From Desulfobacteraceae bacterium UBA2245 (GTDB taxonomy: Bacteria; Desulfobacterota; Desulfobacteria; Desulfobacterales; UBA2245), in the NCBI GenBank assembly GCA_002347265.1, contig DDYB01000017.1, positions 111,078-175,077 of the forward strand: a stretch of 64,000 nt of DNA, read 5' to 3'. Of this stretch, positions 16,677 through 26,962 are shown piece after piece (within the stretch, counting starts at the first letter, position 1; each line of letters starts with the position of its first letter). The notes below the pieces were generated by a model, which searched no databases, was not told the DNA's origin, and saw only the letters and a list, made by a program, of their open reading frames with translations. Both the position numbers and the translations under genes were made by a program.

Positions 16677-19505
16677 ATGGAATCGGATCATATCATCATC
16701 CGGGGCGCCCGGCAGCACAACTTGAAAAACATCGATCTGGATCTGCCTCGAAACCGGCTGGTGGTAATCACGGGGCTTTCCGGATCCGGGAAATCCTCTC
16801 TGGCCTTTGACACCCTTTACGCCGAAGGACAGCGCCGGTACGTCGAATCCCTTTCCGCCTACGCCCGTCAGTTTCTCGAACAGATGGAAAAACCCGACGT
16901 GGACACGATCGAAGGGCTCTCCCCGGCCATTGCCATCGAGCAGAAGACCGCGGGCCACAATCCCCGTTCCACCGTGGGCACGGTCACGGAAATCAACGAC
17001 TACCTGCGGCTGCTGTTTGCGAGAGCCGGCACGGCGCATTGCTGCCAGTGCGGCCTTCCGATCACCTCCCGAAGCCTGGATCAGATCGTCGATCAGGTGT
17101 TGGCGCTGGAAGGAGGAACCCGCATTCTGGTTCTGGCTCCTCTGGCAACCGCCCAGAAGGGAAACTTTGAGCGCCTTTTCAAGCGCCTCCGCAAGGACGG
17201 ATTCTCCAGGGTGCGCATCGACGGAAACATCATGGAACTCGATGCGCTGGAACCACTGGACCGCAATATCCCGCATGATATCGAGACGGTCGTGGACCGG
17301 CTCGTGGTCAAATCCACGATTCGAAACCGCCTGGCCGACTCTCTTGAACTGGCCCTGTCCCAGTCCGACGGCGTGGCGGTCATCGATGTGGCCGGCGGAA
17401 CGCCGATTCTTTTCAGCGAAAAAGCCGCCTGCATCCGTTGCGGCGTCAGCTATCCCCCGTTTACGCCGGCGGCCTTTTCCTTTAATTCCCCCCAGGGCGC
17501 CTGCCCGAAATGCGCAGGGCTCGGCGTCAGCGCCGAACTGGATACGGAGCTGATTATCCCCAACCCGAAGCTGTCCCTGCGCGAGGGCGCCGTTGCCCCC
17601 TGGGCCGGCCGGAACACCGTTCATTTCGTGGAGTTTATCGACGCCCTGACCCGCTTCTACGGCACGGACATCTACACCCCTTTTGAAGACCTGCCGGAAT
17701 CCTTTCGAAATGTGATCATGAACGGTTCCGGCGGACAGAAAATTCCTTTTTATTTCGAGAAAGGCGCCCGTCGCTTTACCTACGAAAAGCCCTTTGAGGG
17801 CATTCTTCCCAATCTCAGGCGCCGCTATCTTGAAACCGATTCGGGGCAGGCCCGGGAGGAGATCCGGCAATACATGAACTTCAGGCCCTGTTCGGAATGC
17901 CTGGGCGCCCGGCTGACCCGGCAGAGCCTTTCGGTAAGGGTGGGCGGGCTGAATATCTCCGAGGTCACGGCCCAGACGGTAACCGGTGCGCGCATTTTTT
18001 TTCAGAACCTGGCGCTTGACGGAAACAAGCAGCGCATTGCCGAAAGAATCCTTCGGGAGATCGCTCAGCGCCTGAAATTTCTGGAAGACGTGGGGCTGGA
18101 ATATCTGACCCTGGACCGTGCGGCTTACACCCTTTCCGGCGGAGAAAGCCAGCGGATCCGCCTCGCCACCCAGATCGGCGCCAAACTGACCGGCGTGCTG
18201 TACGTACTGGACGAGCCGAGCATCGGATTGCACCCCAGGGACAACCGGCGGCTCATCGAAAGCCTGCTTCGCATGCGGGACCTGGGAAACACCGTGATCG
18301 TTGTGGAACACGACGAGGAAACCATCCGGGCCTCGGATTATGTCGTCGACATGGGACCCGGCGCCGGCGTAAAAGGCGGACATGTGGTTTTTGCCGGCAC
18401 GCCGGCGGATCTCGTGCAGAATGCGCATTCCCTGACCGGGCAGTATCTTTCCGGAAAAAAATCCATTCAGACGCCCGCCTGCCGCAAAAGTTCATCCGAA
18501 AAGTTTCTGCAGATTCAGGGCGCCTGCCGGAACAACCTGAAAAATATCGACGCGGCTTTTCCCCTGGGATGTCTGATCTGCGTTACCGGCGTATCGGGAT
18601 CCGGAAAATCCACCCTGGTTCTGGATACCCTTTACCGGGCCCTGGCCCAGCGCCTCTACCGCACCCGGATTACGGCCGGGGCTTGTAAAAGCATTCAGGG
18701 AATGGAACACATCGACAAAGTCGTTCACATCGATCAGAGCCCGATCGGCAAGACCCCGCGATCCAATCCGGGCACCTACACCGGCATTTTCTCCGATATT
18801 CGGGAACTTTTTGCCAGAACTCCCGAAGCGCGGATCCGGGGCTACAAACCCGGCCGTTTCAGTTTCAACGTCAAGGGGGGCCGATGCGAATCGTGCCGCG
18901 GAGACGGCATCATCCGGATTGAAATGCATTTTCTGCCCGATGTGTACGTTCCCTGCGACGTGTGTCAGGGAAAACGGTACAACCGGGAGACGCTTGAAAT
19001 CCGCTACAAGGGTCTGAACATTTCGGAAATCCTGGATATGACGGTTAACCAGTGCCTTTCTTTTTTCGCCAACATCGGCGCCATTCGATCCCGGCTTGAG
19101 ATACTCGCCGAGGTGGGCGTGGGGTACCTTAAAATCGGCCAGAATGCCGTCACCCTTTCCGGCGGGGAGGCTCAGCGCCTCAAGCTGGCCCGTGAACTGA
19201 GCCGCAAAAGTACCGGCAGGACCGTCTATATCCTCGATGAACCCACCACGGGGCTCCACATCGACGATATCCGCAAACTGCTCCATGTGTTGAACCGCCT
19301 GAGGGATGCGGGCAACACGGTGATCGTGATCGAGCACAACCTGGACGTCATCAAATGCGCCGACCACATCATCGACCTGGGGCCGGAAGGCGGAGACCGG
19401 GGAGGCGAGGTGGTGGGCGTCGGCACCCCGGAGCAGATCTCAGCTGTTGCGCGGTCACATACGGGACAATATCTGAAAAGGATGCTGGGGAAAGGCGAAG
19501 ACTGA
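16677..19505 (+). CDS. uvrA: Excinuclease ABC subunit A
   Basis: Damage-recognition ATPase of nucleotide excision repair, 942 residues, the usual length. It is a tandem ABC protein. First Walker [21 protein letters not shown]. Also seen: zinc Cys pairs ([18 protein letters not shown]...CPKCAG), signature [30 protein letters not shown]. Second half: [24 protein letters not shown]...[26 protein letters not shown] and [10 protein letters not shown] chose ATG 16677 because the family begins with the [17 protein letters not shown] segment; 46 upstream in-frame codons are not conserved. Confidence 0.97.
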   Translation: MESDHIIIRGARQHNLKNIDLDLPRNRLVVITGLSGSGKSSLAFDTLYAEGQRRYVESLSAYARQFLEQMEKPDVDTIEGLSPAIAIEQKTAGHNPRSTVGTVTEINDYLRLLFARAGTAHCCQCGLPITSRSLDQIVDQVLALEGGTRILVLAPLATAQKGNFERLFKRLRKDGFSRVRIDGNIMELDALEPLDRNIPHDIETVVDRLVVKSTIRNRLADSLELALSQSDGVAVIDVAGGTPILFSEKAACIRCGVSYPPFTPAAFSFNSPQGACPKCAGLGVSAELDTELIIPNPKLSLREGAVAPWAGRNTVHFVEFIDALTRFYGTDIYTPFEDLPESFRNVIMNGSGGQKIPFYFEKGARRFTYEKPFEGILPNLRRRYLETDSGQAREEIRQYMNFRPCSECLGARLTRQSLSVRVGGLNISEVTAQTVTGARIFFQNLALDGNKQRIAERILREIAQRLKFLEDVGLEYLTLDRAAYTLSGGESQRIRLATQIGAKLTGVLYVLDEPSIGLHPRDNRRLIESLLRMRDLGNTVIVVEHDEETIRASDYVVDMGPGAGVKGGHVVFAGTPADLVQNAHSLTGQYLSGKKSIQTPACRKSSSEKFLQIQGACRNNLKNIDAAFPLGCLICVTGVSGSGKSTLVLDTLYRALAQRLYRTRITAGACKSIQGMEHIDKVVHIDQSPIGKTPRSNPGTYTGIFSDIRELFARTPEARIRGYKPGRFSFNVKGGRCESCRGDGIIRIEMHFLPDVYVPCDVCQGKRYNRETLEIRYKGLNISEILDMTVNQCLSFFANIGAIRSRLEILAEVGVGYLKIGQNAVTLSGGEAQRLKLARELSRKSTGRTVYILDEPTTGLHIDDIRKLLHVLNRLRDAGNTVIVIEHNLDVIKCADHIIDLGPEGGDRGGEVVGVGTPEQISAVARSHTGQYLKRMLGKGED

Positions 19506-19550
19506 AAACCGGGGATTGAAGGCAAAAATCTGAAGTTGTTCCGCTGAGAT

Positions 19551-19591
19551 AAAAAAAGGGCGGTTCGTCCGGATTTTCCGGCGAACCGCCC
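19551..19591 (-). terminator. Strong intrinsic terminator of the Fo-ATPase operon
   Basis: The ten-base GC-rich arms 19558-19567 and 19582-19591, with an inner CCGG/CCGG stem, are followed on the minus strand by seven T (19551-19557). It lies 30 bases past the atpE stop and also separates the operon from uvrA on the other strand. Confidence 0.9.
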
Positions 19592-19621
19592 TGGCGTTAT
19601 CAGCTTAGACTCTCGGGTTGA

Positions 19622-19960
<339 letters not shown>

Positions 19961-20020
19961 TCAAAATGGATATATATTCAAATTATATTCAAACAATGTC
20001 TGTTCGGCATCCGCGCCCCG

Positions 20021-20710
20021 TTAATGCGCATGCTCCATCGAGCCGGCAAAATACATCACCGAGAGCAGGAAAAACACAAAAGCCTGCACCAGAGCGACGA
20101 ATACGCCCAGAACCATGATCGGCAGCGGCGCAAAGAAAGCGCCGGCCAGCATGAACAGAATGCCCAGCACCAGTTCGTGACCCATCATGTTTCCGAAAAG
20201 ACGGAAGGTCAGCGAAAGAACCCTGGCCAGATGCCCGATGATCTCGATGGGCATTATGATGGGAATCATCCACCAGACCGGTCCGGTAAAATGATGAATG
20301 TATTTGATGCCGTGATACTTGACGCCGATATAGTGCGTGATGGCGAACACCGGAAGGGCGAGGGAAAGCGGCGTATTGAGATTGGCGGTGGGAGGAAAAA
20401 ATCCGGGAATCATGCCGATCAGGTTGCAGATAAAAACATAGAGAAAAATCGTGGCAACGATCGGGAAAAACCAGCGGCCCTCTTCACCGGTAATATCCAC
20501 CATGAATTCCTCGATTCCCGAAATTGCGGCTTCAAACACATTCTGGGCCTTGCCGGGAATCAGGCTGACGCTCTTGGCTGCGACATATCCAAAACCAATC
20601 AAAATGGCCATGACCACCCATGAATAAATCACGTGCACATTTGCATGGGCGAAATGTCCAAGGCCCACCCACTCGAACAGTCTCACGAAAAACAGAAATG
20701 GATGTTCCAC
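20021..20710 (-). CDS. atpB: ATP synthase Fo subunit a
   Basis: Stator membrane subunit of 229 residues that forms the ion half-channels against the c ring. It is predicted to have five or six helices. The functional region LAHVLSLTFRLFGNMMGHE is present as HLARVLSLTFRLFGNMMG, carrying the essential Arg, followed by LVQAFVFFLLSVMYFAGSMEHAH. It starts at GTG 20710, two bases after the atpI stop, with GGAGG inside the atpI end. The F1 genes are not in this window, so the Fo genes form a separate operon. Confidence 0.95.
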   Translation of the reverse strand: MEHPFLFFVRLFEWVGLGHFAHANVHVIYSWVVMAILIGFGYVAAKSVSLIPGKAQNVFEAAISGIEEFMVDITGEEGRWFFPIVATIFLYVFICNLIGMIPGFFPPTANLNTPLSLALPVFAITHYIGVKYHGIKYIHHFTGPVWWMIPIIMPIEIIGHLARVLSLTFRLFGNMMGHELVLGILFMLAGAFFAPLPIMVLGVFVALVQAFVFFLLSVMYFAGSMEHAH

Positions 20711-20711
20711 C

Positions 20712-21098
20712 TTACATAGCCTCCTTTAATATAAGTTTTTTTAATTCCAGCAGCGTTGCCAGAGTCAGGCTCACGACGACAACCGAAAGCCCGACGACAA
20801 GTCCCAGCGGATCGACGACATGACCGGAGATCAGCAGGAATATGATCAGACCGCTGATGATGAAGCGGACGTAGTATTTGGCGATTACCACCCGTATCGG
20901 CGACAGTTTCGACGGATTCAGTGCCCGCTTGAGGGTTCGATCGAGCAGGTGGAAATTGACGACAACGATCAGACCGCCGAAGACAATTCCCAGAGTGAAG
21001 TCGGGCTGAGCCGCGACCAGACCGAAAAGAACCGCCATGAAAAACAGCGCCCAGTTTGCACGGATGACAAACCGGATGATGCGTTGGTGGATATTCAT
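20712..21098 (-). CDS. atpI: ATP synthase subunit I
   Basis: Small membrane protein of about 128 residues with four hydrophobic helices (WALFFMAVLFGLVAA, TLGIVFGGLIVVVNFHLLDR, FIISGLIIFLLI, LGLVVGLSVVVVSLTLATLL). It matches the ATP synthase I family (AtpI), which helps c-ring assembly and may carry Mg2+. I placed the start at ATG 21098 (MNIHQRIIRF); upstream in-frame codons overlap atpZ and look unconserved. It is coupled to atpB downstream. Confidence 0.85.
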   Translation of the reverse strand: MNIHQRIIRFVIRANWALFFMAVLFGLVAAQPDFTLGIVFGGLIVVVNFHLLDRTLKRALNPSKLSPIRVVIAKYYVRFIISGLIIFLLISGHVVDPLGLVVGLSVVVVSLTLATLLELKKLILKEAM

Positions 21099-21115
21099 GA
21101 TACTGAATTCATCCG

Positions 21116-21337
21116 TCAGAATTTCCTGCTCTTCTTGATCGCCAGGCCGATGTTTCTGAAACCCGCGGCAATTCCGAGTCCCAGACCGATAAACGTCAGC
21201 CACGGGCGGGTTTCGAAATGTCTGTCCAGATAAACCCCTAATCCCAGGCCGATGAATATGGACAGCGCGATTGAGATCCCAAGGCTGCTGTAATACGCCA
21301 AGTCCTTAAGGTAGCGACTTTTTTCTCTCTTATTCAT
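21116..21337 (-). CDS. atpZ: AtpZ/AtpI-type small membrane protein
   Basis: A 73-residue protein with a charged N-terminus (MNKREKSRYLKDLAYYSSLG) and two helices; the second ends in a GFRNI segment (GLGLGIAAGFRNIG) typical of the AtpZ family. AtpZ proteins precede Fo genes and, with AtpI, have been linked to c-ring assembly and to Mg2+/Ca2+ transport. It is the first gene of the Fo operon. The in-frame extension upstream to 21568 is not conserved and overlaps the pyrK 3' end, so it was rejected. Confidence 0.85.
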   Translation of the reverse strand: MNKREKSRYLKDLAYYSSLGISIALSIFIGLGLGVYLDRHFETRPWLTFIGLGLGIAAGFRNIGLAIKKSRKF

Positions 21338-21479
21338 GAAAAAGAACGCCTTTTGCGCATTCATCAGCTCAAAAATTCGTTTGAAAGAAAAGCCAATAAC
21401 ACAGGATTTTACCCAAGTCAAATTTTTTAAGCGGGGCCGGAAACAAAAAAACTTTGTGCAAAAAAAACCTTCAGACAGG

Positions 21480-22283
21480 TCAAAACCGAAGGCTGAGCGC
21501 ATCAAAAACCGGGCCGTCGGTGCATACGTGAAAATAAGAATCGTCCGCGCCCGACCGGGCCACGGCACAGCCCAGGCAGGCCCCCATGCCGCAGGCCATC
21601 AGCGTTTCGATGGAAACCTGACAGGGAATCTTATATTTTTTCGCCAGACGGGCAATGACCTGAAGCATGCCCATGGGCCCGCAGGCGCAGATGAGATCCG
21701 GCGGATTTTCTTCAATCGCACGTTCCAGCAATCCCGTCACCAGCCCCTGAAATCCAAAACTTCCATCCTCGGTGGCCGCATTCACCGCAAGACCCATGGC
21801 CGAAAAAGCATCCATCGCCGGAAGATCCCCTCGTGTCTTTCCGCCAATAAAAACCTGGGCATGCCCCGCGCTGACCGAACCTTTTTTGAAACTGCCGGCC
21901 AGAAACACCAGCGGCGCCGCCCCGATACCGCCGCCGACCATGAAAATGCGCCGGGTGTCCGGCGCAACACAGAAACCGTTTCCCAGAGGACCGAGCAGAT
22001 CGACTGCATCGCCGGCCCGCACCATGGAAAGCAGACGGGTTCCCCGGCCCACTATCTTGTAGAGCAGCTCAATCCCGGCAATGCGCCGGTCCTGTTCGAT
22101 CAGACGAAAAATGGAAAAAGGCCGGCGCAGCAAAGGGTCGAAGCGGCCCGGAAACCGCAGCATGACGAACTGGCCTGGCCGTGCTGCGGCATATCCGGCG
22201 CATCGGATTCCGATCCGGCCGTAATCGGAATCCACCTTCCGGTTCCACAGCACTTCGACGTTTTTGAGGTCTATTGCATCCAT
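21480..22283 (-). CDS. pyrK: Dihydroorotate dehydrogenase electron-transfer subunit
   Basis: FAD and [2Fe-2S] protein of 267 residues that passes electrons from PyrD-B to NAD+ in pyrimidine synthesis. Seen: the ferredoxin-reductase FAD region DPLLRRPFSIFR (about 49-60), the NAD-site MVGGGIGAAPL, CACGPMGML, and the C-terminal cluster cysteines in ETLMACGMGACLGCAV plus HVCTDGPVFD. No pyrD is adjacent in this window, so it may instead serve another oxidoreductase; several anaerobes carry stand-alone PyrK-like subunits. Confidence 0.88.
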   Translation of the reverse strand: MDAIDLKNVEVLWNRKVDSDYGRIGIRCAGYAAARPGQFVMLRFPGRFDPLLRRPFSIFRLIEQDRRIAGIELLYKIVGRGTRLLSMVRAGDAVDLLGPLGNGFCVAPDTRRIFMVGGGIGAAPLVFLAGSFKKGSVSAGHAQVFIGGKTRGDLPAMDAFSAMGLAVNAATEDGSFGFQGLVTGLLERAIEENPPDLICACGPMGMLQVIARLAKKYKIPCQVSIETLMACGMGACLGCAVARSGADDSYFHVCTDGPVFDALSLRF

Positions 22284-22329
22284 ATTTAATACGCCTTTTC
22301 AATGGCTCAGGCATTCCGGACCGACCGGG

Positions 22330-23118
22330 TCACTGCGAGGGCTTTTTCAACCCGATCACCGCGGCCAGCCGGCCGGTGGTCTTTTGCGCCCGGTAGGAAA
22401 AAAAAGAATCAACGCCGCAGCGCGTGCAAAGACCGCTCAGTAAAATGTTTCCCGGAGCAAGTCCGGCTGTGCAAAGCTGATCCCGGGTCGCGGCCCAGAA
22501 ATCAAAATGATCGCCCACCCGGTATTTCCAGAACGTTTCCGGAATCTCGGACCGATAATTGACAAACTCCGCGCAACAGGGTCCCAGGGAGGGACCGATG
22601 CCGGCCAGTATGTCTTCCGGTCGGCACCCGAAGGCGTCGGCCATGACCTGAACCGTTCGGCCGACGATGTTGGCTGTACTGCCGCGCCATCCGGAATGCA
22701 CCGCCCCCACCGCGTTTCTGACCGGGTCAACCAGGAAAACCGGCTGGCAATCGGCCACCTGCAGGGTCAGTAGAATTCCGGGAATATCGGTGACCATGGC
22801 GTCGGCCGTATCCCCAAAACCCCCGGCCGGCGGAGGCTGAAACGGATGCCGATTCGAATAGACCACCGCCCGGATTCCGTGAACCTGGTCGATCAATACC
22901 AGTTTGGCGCCCCGCATGCACCGCAACACGATGCCGCGGTTCTCCGTTACGTTCCGCGGGTCATCTCCGACACCGCGGGATACATTCAAACTGTCAAACG
23001 GCGCCAGGCTCACCCCGCCGGTCCGGGTAAAAAAACCATGCTCAATCCGGTCATAGGGCAACCAGGGGGTAAACCGGTAATACGAAACCCCCTGGTTGCG
23101 GCAAAGCGTCATCGGCAT
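22330..23118 (-). CDS. pgeF: PgeF/YfiH-family multicopper-like (laccase-domain) protein
   Basis: 262 residues. Conserved metal ligands are seen: His in DQVHG (about 79-83), Cys in VADCQPVFL (about 120-128) and His in AVHSGWRG (about 137-144). Family members hydrolyse wrongly incorporated L-Ser from muropeptide precursors (PgeF) or act on purine nucleosides. It is a cytoplasmic single-domain protein with no signal peptide. It is followed by pyrK and preceded by comF in the same leftward run. Confidence 0.9.
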   Translation of the reverse strand: MPMTLCRNQGVSYYRFTPWLPYDRIEHGFFTRTGGVSLAPFDSLNVSRGVGDDPRNVTENRGIVLRCMRGAKLVLIDQVHGIRAVVYSNRHPFQPPPAGGFGDTADAMVTDIPGILLTLQVADCQPVFLVDPVRNAVGAVHSGWRGSTANIVGRTVQVMADAFGCRPEDILAGIGPSLGPCCAEFVNYRSEIPETFWKYRVGDHFDFWAATRDQLCTAGLAPGNILLSGLCTRCGVDSFFSYRAQKTTGRLAAVIGLKKPSQ

Positions 23119-23140
23119 TTCTTCATTCCATTACAAGCCA

Positions 23141-23941
23141 TTACGGCGTTCTGGCCAGGGTCAGCACATCCACCCGGCCGGCGCCGGCTTTTAAAAGCGC
23201 TCCGGCGCAAGCGTCCGCAGTGGTCCCCGTAGTATAGACATCATCAATCAGAAGCACGCGCTTTCCGGAAATCCGGTTCGCATTCCCGACGGCAAAGGCG
23301 CCTTTCAGATTTTCCAGCCGGCTTTTTTTTCCCAGGCCGGTCTGCGGCGCCGTCATGCGGACTCTCTTGAGCGCTGATTCATCTATATCAAGGCCCAGCT
23401 GGCGCTTCCAGGTTCTGACCAGAACAAACGCCTGGTTGAAGCCTCTCTGCCTGAGTCGCTTCGAATGCAGGGGAACCGGAACCGCCAGATCCACCTCATT
23501 CTCGGACCAGTGCCGCTGAAAAGTATCCAGAAGCAGTTCGGAAAACGGGCGGACCAGCTGCATTCTGCTCCGGTATTTGAGCAGATGGATCAGGCTTCGA
23601 AAACTTTTTTCGTAAACGCCGCACGCCCGGGCTTTTCCGAATACAGGGACATGTGAAATACACGGACCGCACAAGTGATCATCGCCCTGCCGGCTTTCAA
23701 ACATCAGGCCGCATACCGGGCACATCGGGGATTGCACCGGCCGGCATGCCGCAAGACAGGAAGCGCATAAATATCCGCCCAGACTGATCTCGAACCGGCT
23801 TCTTTTGCTCAGGTCCTGAGCGCCGGACAGGCCGGGCCGGAAAAAACTTCCGCAGGCCAGGCATTTTGCAGGAAAAATCGCATCCAGAAGCGCCCGGTAA
23901 AACCGTTTCAAATACGCCCTGCCTGCCACGCCGTGGTTCAT
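23141..23941 (-). CDS. comF: ComF-family phosphoribosyltransferase-like protein
   Basis: 266 residues. The N-terminal zinc-finger region has CxxC pairs (CLACGSFF, CASCLAAC, CPVCGLMF, CGPCISH). It is followed by a PRTase fold with the PRPP loop VLLIDDVYTTGTT (about 232-244) and PVPLHSKRLRQRGFNQA. ComF homologues support DNA uptake in naturally competent bacteria and are widespread elsewhere with unknown roles. It starts one base after the icd stop. Confidence 0.92.
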   Translation of the reverse strand: MNHGVAGRAYLKRFYRALLDAIFPAKCLACGSFFRPGLSGAQDLSKRSRFEISLGGYLCASCLAACRPVQSPMCPVCGLMFESRQGDDHLCGPCISHVPVFGKARACGVYEKSFRSLIHLLKYRSRMQLVRPFSELLLDTFQRHWSENEVDLAVPVPLHSKRLRQRGFNQAFVLVRTWKRQLGLDIDESALKRVRMTAPQTGLGKKSRLENLKGAFAVGNANRISGKRVLLIDDVYTTGTTADACAGALLKAGAGRVDVLTLARTP

Positions 23942-23942
23942 T

Positions 23943-25181
23943 TCACCGGATACCCCCGTACCGCCCTTTCATGCAGTCAATGATGCCTGAGGCAAACCGC
24001 GAGCAGGACACCTCTCTGGCCCCCGGCATCTGACGGGCCAGGTCGTAGGTGACCGCGCCGGAACGGATGGCTGCCTGCAGTGCCGTTCGAATCCGTTCCG
24101 CCGCCTCGATCCAGCCCATGTGGTCCAGCATCATGGCGCCCGAAAGAATCAGGGATCCGGGATTGACCTTGTCGAGTCCGGCGTATTTCGGCGCCGTTCC
24201 GTGCGTGGCCTCAAACACGGCGCACCGGTCGCCGATGTTGGCGCCCGGCGCCATGCCCAGACCGCCGGCCTGCGCGGCAAGCGCGTCCGAAAGGTAATCC
24301 CCGTTGAGGTTGGGAGCGGCGATCACGCTGAATTCCTCCGGCCGGAGCAGCACCTGCTGAAACATCATGTCGGCGATGCGGTCCTTGATGACCACCCTTC
24401 CCGGAGGCCGGACCCCTTTGTATTTTTCATACACCTCCGCCTCGGTGACCGTCCGTTCCGCAAACCGTTCCCGGGCCGCCTCATATCCCCAGCGGCTGAA
24501 GGCCCCCTCGGTAAACTTCATGATATTGCCCTTGTGCACCAGGGTCACGCTGGGCAGATTCTTTTCAAGGGCATAGGCCACGGCCATGTTCACCAGACGC
24601 TTGGTATTCGCTTCGCTGATGGGCTTGATTCCGATGCCGGCGTCCGCGGGAAGACACACGCCCATCTTCTCCCTTAAAAACGCCCGCACTTCGGCCGCTT
24701 CGGAACTTCCGGCCCGCCACTCAATGCCCGAATACACATCCTCGGTGTTTTCACGAAAGATGATCATATCCACCTTTTCCGGATGCTTCATCGGACTGGG
24801 AACCGGATCGATGTACCGGACAGGGCGGATGCAGGCGTAGAGGTCCAGTTCCTGGCGGATGGTCACGTTCAGGCTGCGGATTCCTTCTCCCACCGGCGTG
24901 GTCAGCGGCCCCTTGATGGCGATGCAATGCTCCCGGATCCGGTCAAGGGTCTCCCGGGGCAGCCACTGCCCCGTTTTTTGATAAGCCTTTTCTCCGGCCA
25001 GAATCTCGAACCAGACGATTTTCCGTTTTCCCGCGTAGCTTGCCGCCACCGCAGCGTCGAATACGCGCACGGACGCGGCCCAGATATCCGGGCCGGTACC
25101 GTCTCCCTCAATAAAGGGAATCTCCGGAGCATCCGGAACCTTGAGGCTTTTGTCCGGATTTAAAACGATCCTGTTTCCCAT
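23943..25181 (-). CDS. icd: Isocitrate dehydrogenase (NADP+ type)
   Basis: Decarboxylating dehydrogenase of 412 residues converting isocitrate to 2-oxoglutarate. Seen: [14 protein letters not shown], the substrate segment with phosphorylatable Ser ([24 protein letters not shown]), [16 protein letters not shown], the metal-site Asp region [27 protein letters not shown], and [11 protein letters not shown]. The start is ATG 25181 ([13 protein letters not shown]); the 38 upstream in-frame codons are not family sequence. It belongs to the leftward run between rlmB and comF. Confidence 0.95.
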   Translation of the reverse strand: MGNRIVLNPDKSLKVPDAPEIPFIEGDGTGPDIWAASVRVFDAAVAASYAGKRKIVWFEILAGEKAYQKTGQWLPRETLDRIREHCIAIKGPLTTPVGEGIRSLNVTIRQELDLYACIRPVRYIDPVPSPMKHPEKVDMIIFRENTEDVYSGIEWRAGSSEAAEVRAFLREKMGVCLPADAGIGIKPISEANTKRLVNMAVAYALEKNLPSVTLVHKGNIMKFTEGAFSRWGYEAARERFAERTVTEAEVYEKYKGVRPPGRVVIKDRIADMMFQQVLLRPEEFSVIAAPNLNGDYLSDALAAQAGGLGMAPGANIGDRCAVFEATHGTAPKYAGLDKVNPGSLILSGAMMLDHMGWIEAAERIRTALQAAIRSGAVTYDLARQMPGAREVSCSRFASGIIDCMKGRYGGIR

Positions 25182-25212
25182 GCATGCTTCTTTCTTCGTA
25201 TCTGCTCTGCTG

Positions 25213-25974
25213 TCAGAAATCAGGCCTCTGATCCTCCCGAATCCTCCTCTGCCGGAACACCTCGTACATCGCCACGGCCCCGGCGACCGAGGCATTCAGC
25301 GAACCGATCATTCCCGTCTGGGGAATGGCGATCAGGGCATCGCAGTTTTTTTTGACCAGGGGCCGGACCCCTGTATCCTCGCCGCCCACCACCAGGGCAA
25401 GGGGAACGGTGAAATCACAGTCATAAACCGTCCGGTCTCCGGCGGCGTCCAGACCGAAAACCCAGATCCCCCGGTCCTTGAGAAGCCCGATGGTGCGTGC
25501 CATGTTGGTGACCCGATCCACCGGCATATGCTCCAGAGCCCCGGCCGAAGCCTTTGAAACGGCGGGTGTCGGCGAAGCGCTGCGATCCCTGGGAAGCACT
25601 ACGGCCTGAACGCCGGCGCAAAGGGCCGTGCGGATCAGAGCGCCGAGATTCTGAGGATCCTCAAGGTTGTCCAGAAGCAACAGAAAGGGCCTGCATCCGG
25701 GTTCCGAGCGTTCCAGAACCTCGGAAAAGTCCGAGATCGGGCAGGGGCTGACCCTGGCGCAGATCCCCTGATGGCGATCGTTTCCGGCCATGGCGGTCAG
25801 CCGGGCTTCCGGAATGATCTCAACGGGAATCTTTCGAGTTTCAGCCAAGTGCAGCAGTGTCGTCAGACGACCGGACTTCTTGTTCCGTGCGGCGTACAAA
25901 GCCATAAATTGACGGCTGCCGCTTTTCAAAGCCTCGCTGACCGGATGAATGCCGTAAAGGATTTCCGATTTCAT
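25213..25974 (-). CDS. rlmB: RlmB-type 23S rRNA 2'-O-methyltransferase (SPOUT/TrmH family)
   Basis: 253 residues. An N-terminal substrate-binding domain ([13 protein letters not shown]) is followed by a SPOUT knot with motif 1 [17 protein letters not shown], motif 2 [13 protein letters not shown] and motif 3 [22 protein letters not shown], which bind AdoMet. RlmB methylates G2251 in the P loop of 23S rRNA; the related TrmH acts on tRNA G18. The length and N-terminal domain favour RlmB. The ribosome site is weak. Confidence 0.9.
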   Translation of the reverse strand: MKSEILYGIHPVSEALKSGSRQFMALYAARNKKSGRLTTLLHLAETRKIPVEIIPEARLTAMAGNDRHQGICARVSPCPISDFSEVLERSEPGCRPFLLLLDNLEDPQNLGALIRTALCAGVQAVVLPRDRSASPTPAVSKASAGALEHMPVDRVTNMARTIGLLKDRGIWVFGLDAAGDRTVYDCDFTVPLALVVGGEDTGVRPLVKKNCDALIAIPQTGMIGSLNASVAGAVAMYEVFRQRRIREDQRPDF

Positions 25975-26030
25975 GATCGTCTCACCGTCAGCGCGGCTGT
26001 ATTCTGGAAAACGGAAAAAATCCTCGTATT

Positions 26031-26621
26031 TCAGACACCGCGGTAGCTTTCGATAATGGCAGTCAGTTCTTTCAAAGCCCGGTTCAGATCATCGTTGACC
26101 ACGACATGACGGTAAAAATGCTTTTGCGCCATTTCCCGTTCGGCATTGCCCATACGCGTGGAAATTACCTGAGGGGTGTCGGTCGCTCTGGTTTCCAGGC
26201 GGCTGCGAAGCGTCTCCAGAGAGGGGGGCATGATAAAAATTGAAATGCCGTCCGGGAAGCGCTCCAGAATCTGCAGGGCGCCCTGCACGTCGATATCCAG
26301 GAGAATGTCTTCTCCCCTTGCCAGGGCGCTTTGAATGAATTCGGCCGACGTACCGTAAAAATTGCCGTGAACCATCGCCCATTCCGCCCAGAAGCCCTGT
26401 TTGATTTTATCTTCGAAATCCGGCCGCGAAATGAAATGGTAATCCATGCCGTCGCGTTCCCCGCTTCTCGGCGGACGCGTGGTGTAAGACACCGAATATC
26501 TGAGATCGGCAAAACGCCGCCGCAGCATGCCGCAAAGCGTGGTTTTCCCCCCGCCGGACGGCGCCGATAAAACGAAAAGCCGCCCGCGGGACAATGCGTT
26601 TTTGGAAGGACTATCCGGCAT
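26031..26621 (-). CDS. gmk: Guanylate kinase
   Basis: 196 residues. ATP-dependent phosphorylation of GMP to GDP. P-loop SAPSGGGKTTLCGML (about 19-33), GMP-binding SVSYTTRPPRSGERDGMDYHF, and LDIDVQGALQI. It forms the conserved triad yicC-remA-gmk, transcribed leftward. Confidence 0.96.
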   Translation of the reverse strand: MPDSPSKNALSRGRLFVLSAPSGGGKTTLCGMLRRRFADLRYSVSYTTRPPRSGERDGMDYHFISRPDFEDKIKQGFWAEWAMVHGNFYGTSAEFIQSALARGEDILLDIDVQGALQILERFPDGISIFIMPPSLETLRSRLETRATDTPQVISTRMGNAEREMAQKHFYRHVVVNDDLNRALKELTAIIESYRGV

Positions 26622-26633
26622 GGTTTTCCCTGA

Positions 26634-26888
26634 TCACTCTTTTTCCGCCAAGGTGGAAAATCGCTGGGACAGGGTTTCCGCCTGAATGGCCGAAAGAACG
26701 ACGTGATTGCTGTCCATCACGATGATCGCACGGGTTCTGCGGCCATGAGTGGCGTCAATCAGGCGCTTGTCGTCGCGGGCCTCGTCTTTGAGGCGTTTGA
26801 TGGGCGCCGAATTGGGAGACACGATCGCCACCACCCGCTCGGCCACCACGGTGCTTCCAAAGCCGATGTTCAACAAAATCTGTTCCAT
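26634..26888 (-). CDS. remA: RemA/DUF370 family regulator
   Basis: 84 residues matching the RemA family: [21 protein letters not shown], then [27 protein letters not shown]. In Bacillus RemA is a DNA-binding ring that activates biofilm-matrix and osmoprotection genes. In Gram-negative anaerobes it is almost always found, as here, between yicC and gmk, where its role is unproven. GGGAG lies 9 bases before the ATG. Confidence 0.92.
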   Translation of the reverse strand: MEQILLNIGFGSTVVAERVVAIVSPNSAPIKRLKDEARDDKRLIDATHGRRTRAIIVMDSNHVVLSAIQAETLSQRFSTLAEKE

Positions 26889-26962
26889 TTGATTTCAACT
26901 CCCTGGCCGCACTCCGGAATGCGTTGCTCGCGCAAAAGCATTATAAGCGACCTGCTGTGATT

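Noticed and set aside
16530..18428. 632-codon open frame opposite uvrA
   Set aside because: It lies wholly antisense to an intact UvrA with all motifs; the composition is that of a shadow frame.
20024..20623. 199-codon frame opposite atpB
   Set aside because: Antisense to a well-defined Fo subunit a gene; no independent support.
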